From Bacteroidales bacterium (lineage in GTDB: Bacteria; Bacteroidota; Bacteroidia; Bacteroidales; UBA932), in contig JAFWPT010000063.1 in assembly GCA_017509375.1 (NCBI GenBank), positions 1 to 5,019 of the forward strand: a stretch of DNA of 5,019 nt. Direction: 5' to 3'. The notes under the pieces were generated by a model that saw nothing but the letters and a program-made list of their open reading frames with translations, had not been told where the DNA came from and did no database searches. Below, piece after piece: positions 1-5,019 of this stretch. Made by a program: the position numbers and the translations under genes. Position 1 is the first letter of the stretch; every line of letters starts with the position of its first letter.

Positions 1-2270
1 AGGATTCCCTTTGTGTCCGAAATGGTCGTCTGGGACTGCCGGAAAGCCCCGAATGACTGGCCATCCAGACTCAACCTCACTCCCATGTAGGGGGGACTCA
101 CTTTAACCAGATCCGGATATGAGTCCTGGTTTACATCAATGAACATATAACGGGCATTCACATCAACATTTCCTAAAGGAAGAATGCTTATTTCTATGTT
201 TTCACCCGTATATGCAAAGCGGTACCAGTTCTGGGACGATCCGGATGTCCCTACGGGCCACATGATATCCAGGTAGCCATCGGCGTTCAGGTCCGTGAAG
301 CAAGTGTGCTCCTGAGAGAATATATATGCGTCCGGCATACTGAAAGACTGTTCTACGGAGAAGGTGTTACCCGAGGACAGTCTCAACACATCGAAGCCAT
401 TGGCATGGGCATGACACAGTTCCGAGCGGCCGTCGGAATCGATGTCCATCACCAATACATTCCTGGTGTCTGTCAGGGAATAGTCAAACAAATACTGGTC
501 TGACAGGACGGCATGTGTCTTCAGGTCGATGAGCGCTGCATAACACGTCTGCGAGATATTGTCCCCATTCGTATTATACGCGATGGTCAGGAGTTGGGCC
601 GAGCCCTGGCCGTTGAAGTCTCCCCAATAATACTCACGCCGCGAGGGACTGGTGACGCCTCCGCTCGTAATGGTACCGTTTATCAAAACGTTGAAAGCCG
701 AGTCAACTATGGGAACGCCGGACGCCGAGTATTTATAAACCGTAATCCTCAGAAGCGTTTTGCTGCCGATTATCCTGTAGAAGTTAACTTTAACAAGTTC
801 GTCCTGCCCGTCTCCATCGGCATCGACGGCCTCGATCGTTTGGAAACCGGGTTCGGCCACATAGCTACTGTCCACGTGATTGATAATAGAATTATCGCTT
901 AATTGGGGGACAAACAGTAATTTCTGGTTGGCCGGAAAGGGACTTCCATAGCTACTCGTATTACCCAATCTGGCATAATTCGGGAAGCCTGGGTAGATGA
1001 TAAGCCCGTCATTATAACTATTTTGAGCGAATTTCCCGCGGCGACAGACACAATCCACATTGGGGAACGCCAGCGAAAGGAACAAGGGCGTTCCTGTCAC
1101 TTCCAGTTTGGCGTTCTCTGCGTCTTGCCAGTAGTCGGGCTCTCCGTAATCGAACGTGAGCGGCGGTAACGAATCTATGCCATTGGTACAGCCCACCTGA
1201 GTGAGCAGATGGACATTGTCGCGATAGATATGCCGAAGGGAATAAAAAGCAAGTTGATAGTTCTGGTTCTTGGAAATAACGCTGGACAAACGGTGCGTCT
1301 GAAACACTTTCCTGCCGGCAAAATACCGCGTAGGATAATCGGTATTGGCTATATAGTTGAACTCTATCTGGGAGGATGCGTCGTTATTGGCATCATAATT
1401 ATAATAAATCTTGTCTATCCGGTAATTGCCATTGACGGAATCGACGGTGTACGTGAACGTAACCCTGTTTCCATCCAGGTCCTCCATCCCGGTGACCGGA
1501 TAGGAGGGGAAATTACCCTGTACGTTGAGTCCCAGGCCATATGTGGCTTTTACGCCATTAGGATAACGGACCTCGAAACTGGTTACGAACCCGCCCGCAT
1601 TGACGTACTGTTTGGCAATGATGTGCCCCGTAGCCGTTGCCAGCGGATAGCTGCCCATGGTGGAAGGGTCGTCATTCTGGACCAGCGGATTGCCGTCCAG
1701 GGCGAACACGGCATCCGGATTGGAGCACCGTGCCGCCTTCGGCTGCCCATGATAGTAGATATTGCGGTTGATGAGGGAAATCCGGGAGATTCCCGCGATA
1801 TCCCATCCATAACCGGCCAGGCCGTCGCCCGCCTGGCTGTTGTAGGAAAGGGTTATGCCGGGCGGGAACTTGGCATCGGGGGCCACCGTGATGGGAATCG
1901 TGTAGGTCCTGGCGCCGGATGGGGACACGCCCTCCTGCAACGGGATGCAGCCCACGTATGCATTGCTTCCACGAAGGGATCGTGATGGAATCAGTTTGAA
2001 GTATGCTTCCGCTTCTTTCCGCTGCCGGGAAAGAGAGTCCGGAAGGATATCCGGAGCAGCATCTTCCTTCCTTTCTTGCTGGACAGCCTCTCTGACTAAA
2101 GAACTGTCACCGGTCTCAGAAGGAGAGGCGACAACAATTCCATACCAGCGCGAAATCCGGTTCCCCGCATTGTCATAGCCATATTGCACCGGCAACTGAA
2201 TGGGCGTCTGAGCCGCACAGACTCCGCCAAGCAGAAGACAGGTGGATACAAATAGAAGAATCCGCTTCAT
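1..2270 (-). CDS. SpvB/TcaC N-terminal domain Rhs-family secreted protein, 3' end outside window
   Basis: This frame reads without a stop from ATG at 2270 to the left edge, giving 756 residues; the C-terminus is missing. The start is chosen because it is followed at once by a signal peptide (basic MKR, hydrophobic residues 4-17, likely cleavage after Ala20 before QTP). A YD-type motif, YGYDNAGNRISR, sits at residues 30-41. Residues about 115-370 match the SpvB/TcdB N-terminal domain: IPI near 125, then LSYNSQAGDGLAGYGWDIAG at 141-160. Residues 483-721 carry five FG-GAP/VCBS-like acidic motifs: DADGDGQDEL (483), a degenerate DFNGQGSAQL (551), DIDSDGRSEL (609), DLNADGYLDI (660) and DVNQDSYPDL (712). 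This order is that of Tc-toxin B-subunit and Rhs shells, where a beta-propeller precedes YD repeats that encapsulate a variable C-terminal domain. Those parts would lie off the left edge. In Bacteroidales such proteins are exported by Sec. A toxin role is inferred from the family; no toxin domain is visible here. It has its own promoter in repeat copy A and no Shine-Dalgarno sequence, which is usual in this phylum. Confidence 0.9.
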   Translation of the reverse strand, partial: MKRILLFVSTCLLLGGVCAAQTPIQLPVQYGYDNAGNRISRWYGIVVASPSETGDSSLVREAVQQERKEDAAPDILPDSLSRQRKEAEAYFKLIPSRSLRGSNAYVGCIPLQEGVSPSGARTYTIPITVAPDAKFPPGITLSYNSQAGDGLAGYGWDIAGISRISLINRNIYYHGQPKAARCSNPDAVFALDGNPLVQNDDPSTMGSYPLATATGHIIAKQYVNAGGFVTSFEVRYPNGVKATYGLGLNVQGNFPSYPVTGMEDLDGNRVTFTYTVDSVNGNYRIDKIYYNYDANNDASSQIEFNYIANTDYPTRYFAGRKVFQTHRLSSVISKNQNYQLAFYSLRHIYRDNVHLLTQVGCTNGIDSLPPLTFDYGEPDYWQDAENAKLEVTGTPLFLSLAFPNVDCVCRRGKFAQNSYNDGLIIYPGFPNYARLGNTSSYGSPFPANQKLLFVPQLSDNSIINHVDSSYVAEPGFQTIEAVDADGDGQDELVKVNFYRIIGSKTLLRITVYKYSASGVPIVDSAFNVLINGTITSGGVTSPSRREYYWGDFNGQGSAQLLTIAYNTNGDNISQTCYAALIDLKTHAVLSDQYLFDYSLTDTRNVLVMDIDSDGRSELCHAHANGFDVLRLSSGNTFSVEQSFSMPDAYIFSQEHTCFTDLNADGYLDIMWPVGTSGSSQNWYRFAYTGENIEISILPLGNVDVNARYMFIDVNQDSYPDLVKVSPPYMGVRLSLDGQSFGAFRQSQTTISDTKGI
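108..824 (-). repeat. Tandem FG-GAP/VCBS-like coding repeats within the Rhs-family gene
   Basis: Five acidic motifs of the form DxDxDGxxEL/DL begin at residues 483, 551, 609, 660 and 712 of the protein. Four are clear. The second (DFNGQGSAQL) has lost most of its acidic residues. Such motifs bind calcium in the loops of beta-propeller blades. In Tc-toxin B subunits a beta-propeller joins the B/C cocoon to the A pore. Spacing of about 50-70 residues per motif fits one propeller blade each. More blades may lie beyond the left edge. Confidence 0.75.
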
Positions 2271-2319
2271 AAGCCATGCGTTTAGTGTTACCTTGGTGTG
2301 TCTCAAAGAGTTCCCCGTA

Positions 2320-2353
2320 CAAATGTACTTTAAAAATCTTGTAACTGCAACAA
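2320..2353 (-). promoter_or_regulatory. Bacteroides-type promoter in repeat A, driving the Rhs-family gene
   Basis: On the minus strand a perfect TAnnTTTG element (TACATTTG, 2327-2320) follows a TTG (2350-2348) after a 20-nt spacer; a second TTG lies directly upstream (2353-2351). This is the -33/-7 pattern of the Bacteroides primary sigma factor. Transcription would start near 2312, leaving a leader of roughly 40 nt before ATG at 2270. The -7 box sits inside GTAC-N4-GTAC (2317-2328), which may be chance or an operator. Confidence 0.75.
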
Positions 2354-2355
2354 TT

Positions 2356-2464
2356 GAAAAGAATAGCGCCCGCGTTACACGTTTTGGGCCCAAAATGCGT
2401 AATGCCAGCCACTCCAGTGGCCCGCGCAACGCGTTTAGCACGTTTTAACGTGTAATGCGGGCGC
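2356..2464 (-). terminator. Long stem with T-rich tail in repeat A, possible terminator of the upstream lipoprotein gene
   Basis: The arms 2464-2447 and 2383-2366 are complementary over 18 bases with one mismatch that could pair as G-U. The 63-base loop holds further small hairpins: gccact/agtggc, cacgtt/aacgtg and the palindrome TTTTGGGCCCAAAA at 2382-2395. On the minus strand the GC-rich arm is followed directly by TATTCTTTTC (2365-2356). This resembles an intrinsic terminator placed just before the promoter. The loop is long for a classical terminator, so an attenuator or a structured RNA is an alternative. Confidence 0.5.
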
Positions 2465-2534
2465 TGGCCGTAAGGGCGGTTGAAGCAAGTGAGGACACTT
2501 GTTTGAAACCGAACCACGACTATTCTCTATAGAA

Positions 2535-2933
2535 TTACGGATACGTCAGAGTAAATTTGCCAAATGTTTGGGAATGGTATATAGTTTTTCTGTCTAATAC
2601 CATTTCCGGGGTTATGCGTTCTGCGTTTTCCGGTGAAAGATCATTAATGGGCAAATCAATCATCTCGCCATTAATTACATAGACATACATCGAGTCTTTT
2701 ACAATTTCACGCCAAGGTTTATGAGCAGAAACCTTCCGCGTACTATGGGCATTGACACGACCAACGCACTGATTCCGTTCAGTTATCGTGCCATTAAAAG
2801 AATCTGTGTCAAGAATAATATATACTGCCTCATTTGAATTATTAACAAACTCCCAAAAATAATAATGACGAACGAAGCGTTGACAAGATAACAGCATGAG
2901 CATTGCCTCTATTAGAATTACTAGTTTTTTCAT
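2535..2933 (-). CDS. Small putative lipoprotein, 132 aa, paralogue of 3281-3673
   Basis: I do not recognise a named family. The N-terminus is a lipoprotein-like signal: basic KK, a hydrophobic run and LLSC with the lipidation cysteine at residue 17. An acidic Glu9 inside the hydrophobic core is unusual. The mature part is about 115 residues: a strand-like segment with NNSNEAVYII (31-40), then a conserved half with PW at 73-74, VKDSM (78-82), YVI (85-87), LP (94-95), ITPEM (107-111), RKT (115-117) and HSQ (120-122), ending in TYP. About thirty of the last sixty residues match the neighbouring paralogue, and the N-terminal halves differ much more. The likely location is a membrane, possibly the cell surface. 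It lies between the two 226-bp repeats and upstream of the Rhs-family gene, so an immunity or accessory role is possible but unproven. The gene is clearly more AT-rich than its large neighbours, which suggests separate ancestry. The start at 2933 has an A/T-rich upstream region and no Shine-Dalgarno sequence. Confidence 0.8.
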   Translation of the reverse strand: MKKLVILIEAMLMLLSCQRFVRHYYFWEFVNNSNEAVYIILDTDSFNGTITERNQCVGRVNAHSTRKVSAHKPWREIVKDSMYVYVINGEMIDLPINDLSPENAERITPEMVLDRKTIYHSQTFGKFTLTYP

Positions 2934-2945
2934 AACCCTAGCTTT

Positions 2946-3005
2946 TTACAAGTAAAGACCTATATGATAATCTGGACGTAGTGTAAGAACCGCGTAATAA
3001 GCCAT
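2946..3005 (-). other. Possible 19-codon leader frame before the second lipoprotein gene
   Basis: The ATG at the downstream end of repeat B opens MAYYAVLTLRPDYHIGLYL and stops 12 bases before the lipoprotein start. The equivalent ATG in repeat A (2277) opens an overlapping, out-of-frame reading of 34 codons across the Rhs-family start. It could be a leader peptide, the stump of a gene once joined to the repeat, or chance. There is no ribosome-binding evidence. Confidence 0.25.
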
Positions 3006-3047
3006 GCGTTTAGTGTTACCTTGGTGTGTCTCAAAGAGTTCCCCGTA

Positions 3048-3081
3048 CAAATGTACTTTAAAAATCTTGTAACTGCAACAA
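3048..3081 (-). promoter_or_regulatory. Bacteroides-type promoter in repeat B, driving the second lipoprotein gene
   Basis: The sequence is identical to the promoter in repeat A: TACATTTG (3055-3048), a 20-nt spacer and TTG (3078-3076), with another TTG next to it. Transcription would start near 3040, giving a leader of about 107 nt before the lipoprotein ATG at 2933. That is longer than in copy A because extra sequence, with a short open frame at 3005-2946, separates the repeat from the gene. Confidence 0.72.
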
Positions 3082-3083
3082 TT

Positions 3084-3192
3084 GAAAAGAATAGCGCCCG
3101 CGTTACACGTATTTGGGCTTTTTTGTGTAACGCCAGCCACTCCAGTGGCTCGGGCAACGCGTTTAGCACGTTTTAGCGTGTAATGCGGGCGC
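3084..3192 (-). terminator. Long stem with T-rich tail in repeat B, possible terminator of the first lipoprotein gene
   Basis: The arms 3192-3177 and 3109-3094 pair over 16 bases with one potential G-U, two pairs shorter than in copy A. The same T-rich tract follows at 3093-3084, and the small inner hairpin gccact/agtggc is kept. The cacgtt/aacgtg hairpin of copy A is weakened by one base change, and the central palindrome is lost. That the stem persists while the loop changes suggests the structure matters. Confidence 0.48.
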
Positions 3193-3280
3193 TGGCCGTA
3201 AGGGCGGTTGAAGCAAGTGAGGGAAGAACGCGGAAAATGATGTTGCAAGGAAAACATACAAACAACTCGGTTATATCAAG

Positions 3281-3673
3281 TTAAGGATAAGATATCGAGA
3301 AATGCTTGTCCGTCAACTGAGAATGAAATACTGTTTTCCGTGCTAATATCATTTGAGGGGTTATTAACTCCACGTTTTCCTCTGACAAACGATCGCATGG
3401 CAAATGAATCATATTTGCATCAATTACATATATGTGCATTGAGTCTTTCACAACCGTATCCCATGGTCTTTTACTATCTATATATAAATATTTTGATGCG
3501 AAAACATAATGGCAAACACACCCTGTCGATATTATCTCATCGCAAGGGCTCAAATCAGTAATGGCATATATATCATTATCTGAGTAGTTATAAAAACGAA
3601 AGCGATATGCTATATCGATTGGTCCACACGCAAAACACAAAAGAATCAAAACAAAAAGCAAACATTGTTTCAT
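3281..3673 (-). CDS. Small putative lipoprotein, 130 aa, paralogue of 2535-2933
   Basis: The function is unknown and I cannot name the family. A short hydrophobic signal (MKQ then residues 4-15) leads to FACG with a probable lipidated Cys16; the lipobox is atypical because Cys13 takes the usual Leu position. The mature protein starts with strand-like sequence (YRFRFYNYSDNDIYAI), followed by a Cys-containing variable segment with GCVC at 51-54. The conserved C-terminal half has PW (70-71), VKDSM (75-79), YVI (82-84), LP (91-92), ITPQM (104-108), RKT (112-114) and HSQ (117-119), ending in SYP. It is a diverged duplicate of the downstream neighbour and not a recent copy. The shared C-terminal half and variable N-terminal half suggest one fold with different specificities. 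Unlike its paralogue it has no 226-bp repeat upstream; it sits 190 nt after the fimbrillin-like gene. No convincing consensus promoter was found there, though TATAAT occurs at 3694-3689. It is strongly AT-rich compared with the gene upstream. Confidence 0.8.
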   Translation of the reverse strand: MKQCLLFVLILLCFACGPIDIAYRFRFYNYSDNDIYAITDLSPCDEIISTGCVCHYVFASKYLYIDSKRPWDTVVKDSMHIYVIDANMIHLPCDRLSEENVELITPQMILARKTVFHSQLTDKHFSISYP

Positions 3674-3863
3674 AATAAAACACTATAATATTATATCCAA
3701 AGCGACAATCCCAAGGATGGCATAATACCCCAAAGTTGGGTACAAATTTTCTGGCCAAGAAGACGTAATATCTGACCGACCTGTCTTTTCAAAGTAATTA
3801 GCTGAAGAAAGATAAACGCTCACCGAAGTGAGCGCTTTCTAAAGTGATGAGATCAATGTACGG
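3674..3863. other. Intergenic region between the fimbrillin-like gene and the first lipoprotein gene
   Basis: These 190 bases hold the hairpin at 3817-3834 and otherwise AT-rich sequence. Read on the minus strand, TATAAT lies at 3694-3689 about 16 bases ahead of the lipoprotein ATG, which is very close for a -10 box. A weak inverted repeat, cccaaagttggg, lies near 3729-3740. No TAnnTTTG box with a well-spaced TTG was seen, so how the first lipoprotein gene is transcribed is unclear. Confidence 0.5.
3805..3835 (-). terminator. UUCG-loop hairpin after the fimbrillin-like gene, probable intrinsic terminator
   Basis: On the minus strand a perfect 7-bp GC-rich stem, CGCTCAC/GTGAGCG (3834-3828 and 3823-3817), closes a TTCG tetraloop and is followed by TTTATCTTTCTTC. 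It begins 29 nt after the stop codon at 3864. This is a typical rho-independent terminator layout, and it separates the fimbrillin-like gene from the lipoprotein genes. A cruciform role in a diversity-generating retroelement target is an alternative, since those also use short hairpins with 4-nt loops just after the variable region. Confidence 0.75.
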
Positions 3864-5018
3864 TTATTCTGTGACGGGACGCACGGACTGACCGAAGTAG
3901 CGGCCGCCGCTGTAACTACTGGCAGCAAACGAATCGAAGCGCACGCTCCAGGCGCTGGCTGAGTCGCCCTCGGAGAGGGAGGAAGACCAGTAGCGGCCGC
4001 AGGAGCCCGCATAGTCGAGGCCGATACCGCGCCGGTAGCCAGCGGCGGGAAGGAAGAGGGTCTTGCCGTTGCTGCCGGTAAACCTGTAGCCGTTGACACC
4101 TTTGTAGGTCTCCCATCCTTCTCCTTCTGAAAGGTACACCAATTCCTTCATCTCCGCGTGTGTGGGCATGCGCCAGCTGTCGCCCCAGTTGGCGCGGGCA
4201 GCATCGTCTTCAAACTCCAGAACGGTTTTGTTGTCACCGATGAAATTTCCCTCTTCGTCATACCAGATGCCATCGGTCAGCCCGTCGGCAAAGGTGTATT
4301 TGGTGATGTAATCAGATTCGGACTCGTCCCGCACGAACGGGTAGGAAGCCCAATCATAGCCGGTATTGCCGCTAATCCAATCATAGCCGCCGGGCTTGAC
4401 GGTAATCCAATCATAGCAGGGGTTGTCCTGCGAATGTCCATCGGCATAGAAAGGAACAGTGGCGCCCCAGGCGAAGTAGTCGCCATAATCCTCAGGATTG
4501 GTGGCGCCCACATTGCAGGTGGCCCATTTGATTTTCTTGCCGCCGACGACAATGCCCAGGTCCACGTATTCACGCATCTTGAGGGTGGACTGGTAGTAGG
4601 ACCCGGCCGCAAAACTTACGCTGAGTTTTGCACAAGTGTAAGTCCTGTCGCTGCCGTCCGTGGCATCGAAGCTGACCTTTTCTCCCGATACGGCAGGGAG
4701 GGCGGCGTAGAGCACATCCGTTGCCGCAGCAGGGGTGATGACATAGTCCTGCGTACCAATGGTAATGGTGAGCGGTTTGGCGCTGATAACCGTCGTGCCG
4801 TCGGCCCCGCGGACCGTGAACTTGAAGATGGCGAACTGGTTGGTGAGGGAAACGCTGCCGTCCAAGGTAGCCGTGCCGTCAACCTTCAGCTTGCCGCTTC
4901 CTTTACGCGCATCATAGTTTTCGCTGATGCTGCCCGTCCTTGTGAGAAGTCCGTTCTGGGCGTAAAGGAGATCGGACTTTATGTTCCCCGTGGTGCCGTC
5001 GGCGGCAGATGAGATGTC
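3864..5018 (-). CDS. Fimbrillin-like surface protein with C-terminal FISUMP/DUF1566-like domain, 5' end outside window
   Basis: The frame is open from the right edge to TAA at 3864, giving 384 residues. No ATG or signal peptide is visible, so the true start is upstream; a TTG at 4865 is internal and not a credible start. Fragment residues about 1-148 look like the last part of a fimbrillin (Mfa-like/FimA-type) domain: SDLLYAQNG near 15-23, LTNQFAIFKF near 58-67 and the terminal strand YYQSTLKM near 141-148. From EYVDLG (about 150) a FISUMP/DUF1566-like domain follows: KWATCNVGA, then EDYGDYFAWG, WGDSWRMPTHAEMKEL, LFLPAAGYR, GRYWSSS and a final GQSVRPV. That domain has a C-type-lectin-like character and is common in Bacteroidales lipid-anchored surface proteins, so ligand binding at the surface is likely (inference). 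Between its halves lies an insertion with three YDW units. The sequence is GC-richer than the lipoprotein genes downstream. The gene is ended by the hairpin at 3817-3834 and is probably not co-transcribed with them. Confidence 0.85.
   Translation of the reverse strand, partial: DISSAADGTTGNIKSDLLYAQNGLLTRTGSISENYDARKGSGKLKVDGTATLDGSVSLTNQFAIFKFTVRGADGTTVISAKPLTITIGTQDYVITPAAATDVLYAALPAVSGEKVSFDATDGSDRTYTCAKLSVSFAAGSYYQSTLKMREYVDLGIVVGGKKIKWATCNVGATNPEDYGDYFAWGATVPFYADGHSQDNPCYDWITVKPGGYDWISGNTGYDWASYPFVRDESESDYITKYTFADGLTDGIWYDEEGNFIGDNKTVLEFEDDAARANWGDSWRMPTHAEMKELVYLSEGEGWETYKGVNGYRFTGSNGKTLFLPAAGYRRGIGLDYAGSCGRYWSSSLSEGDSASAWSVRFDSFAASSYSGGRYFGQSVRPVTE
4350..4418 (-). repeat. Three short in-frame repeats encoding YDW units
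   Basis: The plus-strand decamer ccaatcatag occurs at 4350, 4378 and 4408, with the latter two sharing a longer 15-base match. On the coding strand they encode GYDWAS, GYDWIS and CYDWIT. Spacing is 30 and 28 bases. The two latter starts are an exact multiple of three apart; the first-to-second distance of 28 is not, yet all three read YDW because of the codon register shown by the protein (positions 151, 161 and 170 from the TTG). This is a local slippage-type expansion inside the FISUMP-like domain. Confidence 0.5.
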
Positions 5019-5019
5019 G

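Larger units (their letters stand above)
2269..2494 (-). repeat. 226-bp direct repeat, copy A (terminator-plus-promoter module)
   Basis: This block matches 2997-3222 without gaps, at a constant offset of 728. The first 114 bases (2269-2382) are identical in both copies. About ten of the roughly thirteen mismatches fall in a short island at 2383-2403, and the rest lie at 2422, 2425 and 2448. Identity stops sharply at 2269, inside the start codon of the Rhs-family gene, and at 2494. Read on the minus strand it contains a long inverted repeat, a T-rich tract, a Bacteroides-type promoter and a leader. No transposase, terminal inverted repeat or target-site duplication is visible, so it is not called an insertion sequence. 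Confidence 0.95.
2997..3222 (-). repeat. 226-bp direct repeat, copy B (terminator-plus-promoter module)
   Basis: This is the second copy of the element at 2269-2494, in the same orientation and of equal length. It lies between the two paralogous lipoprotein genes and, by its orientation, drives the one at 2933-2535. Its promoter half is identical to copy A. Its variable island (3111-3131) lacks the perfect palindrome of copy A. On the downstream side the homology ends at 2997, 63 bases before the lipoprotein start, whereas in copy A it runs right up to the gene. One stretch of frame stays open through both copies, but the copies sit between genes and carry regulatory signals, so I do not treat it as coding. 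Confidence 0.95.

Noticed and set aside
1209..1985. Long plus-strand open frame of 258 codons, with similar ones at 306-503 and 513-902
   Set aside because: These lie wholly inside the minus-strand Rhs-family gene, whose translation shows continuous domain motifs over the same bases. Their peptides are low-complexity in I, G and V and show no family features.
2366..2464. Integron attC site with a gene cassette
   Set aside because: The imperfect long stem and the repeat-gene-repeat layout are suggestive, but no matched GTTRRRY/RYYYAAC core sites were found and no integrase is present. The repeats carry promoters, unlike normal attC sites.
2486..2501. Small perfect hairpin caagtg-agga-cacttg at the edge of repeat A
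   Set aside because: Half of it lies outside the repeat and it is absent at copy B. A 6-bp stem of this kind is expected by chance, and no T-tract follows it.
2269..3222. Repeats as an insertion sequence or MITE
   Set aside because: No transposase, no terminal inverted repeats at the repeat ends and no target-site duplication are visible. The contents are regulatory-looking, so they are called a direct repeat only.
4350..4418. CRISPR-like spaced short repeats
   Set aside because: There are only three 10-base units inside a coding sequence, and they encode YDW in frame. There are no typical repeat lengths and no cas genes.
4158..5012. Plus-strand open frame of 284 codons
   Set aside because: It is antisense to the fimbrillin-like/FISUMP gene, which has recognisable motifs throughout. 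The plus-strand peptide looks like a reverse-complement shadow.

Overview
This window looks like an accessory surface or secreted-protein locus from a gut-type member of the Bacteroidales. Three things point there: a fimbrillin-type domain joined to a FISUMP/DUF1566-like C-terminal domain, small lipoproteins with no Shine-Dalgarno sequence, and promoters matching the Bacteroides primary sigma-factor consensus (TTG, about 20 nt, then TAnnTTTG). I cannot name the species. No rRNA, tRNA, CRISPR array or transposase was seen.

Every gene I can support is on the minus strand, so transcription runs from high to low coordinates. In that order they are: (1) the C-terminal 384 residues of a fimbrillin-like/FISUMP surface protein (5018-3864, its start lies outside the window), ended by a strong UUCG-loop terminator-like hairpin near 3817-3834; (2) a 130-aa putative lipoprotein (3673-3281); (3) repeat copy B (3222-2997); (4) a paralogous 132-aa putative lipoprotein (2933-2535); (5) repeat copy A (2494-2269); (6) the first 756 residues of a large secreted SpvB/TcaC-type Rhs-family protein (2270 to the left edge, open at its 3' end). 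The last gene fills the left 45% of the window. The large open frames on the plus strand there and over the fimbrillin gene are shadows.

The most unusual structure is the 226-bp direct repeat. The two copies are 728 bp apart and have the same length, with about 13 mismatches. Each copy holds a long inverted repeat followed by a T-rich tract, then a consensus Bacteroides promoter, then a leader that ends at or near the next gene. Each therefore looks like a portable terminator-plus-promoter module that insulates one gene from the gene before it. The copies drive the second lipoprotein and the Rhs-family gene separately. As long direct repeats they could also allow the lipoprotein between them to be lost or gained by recombination.

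A working model (inference) is a polymorphic-toxin-like Rhs locus in which small, AT-rich, diverged lipoprotein genes have collected upstream of the big gene. They could be orphan immunity proteins or surface accessory factors. Their function is unknown and I recognise no named family for them. The FISUMP protein ends in a region whose motifs resemble ligand-binding C-type-lectin-like tails, including those diversified by retroelements, but no reverse transcriptase or template repeat is in the window.
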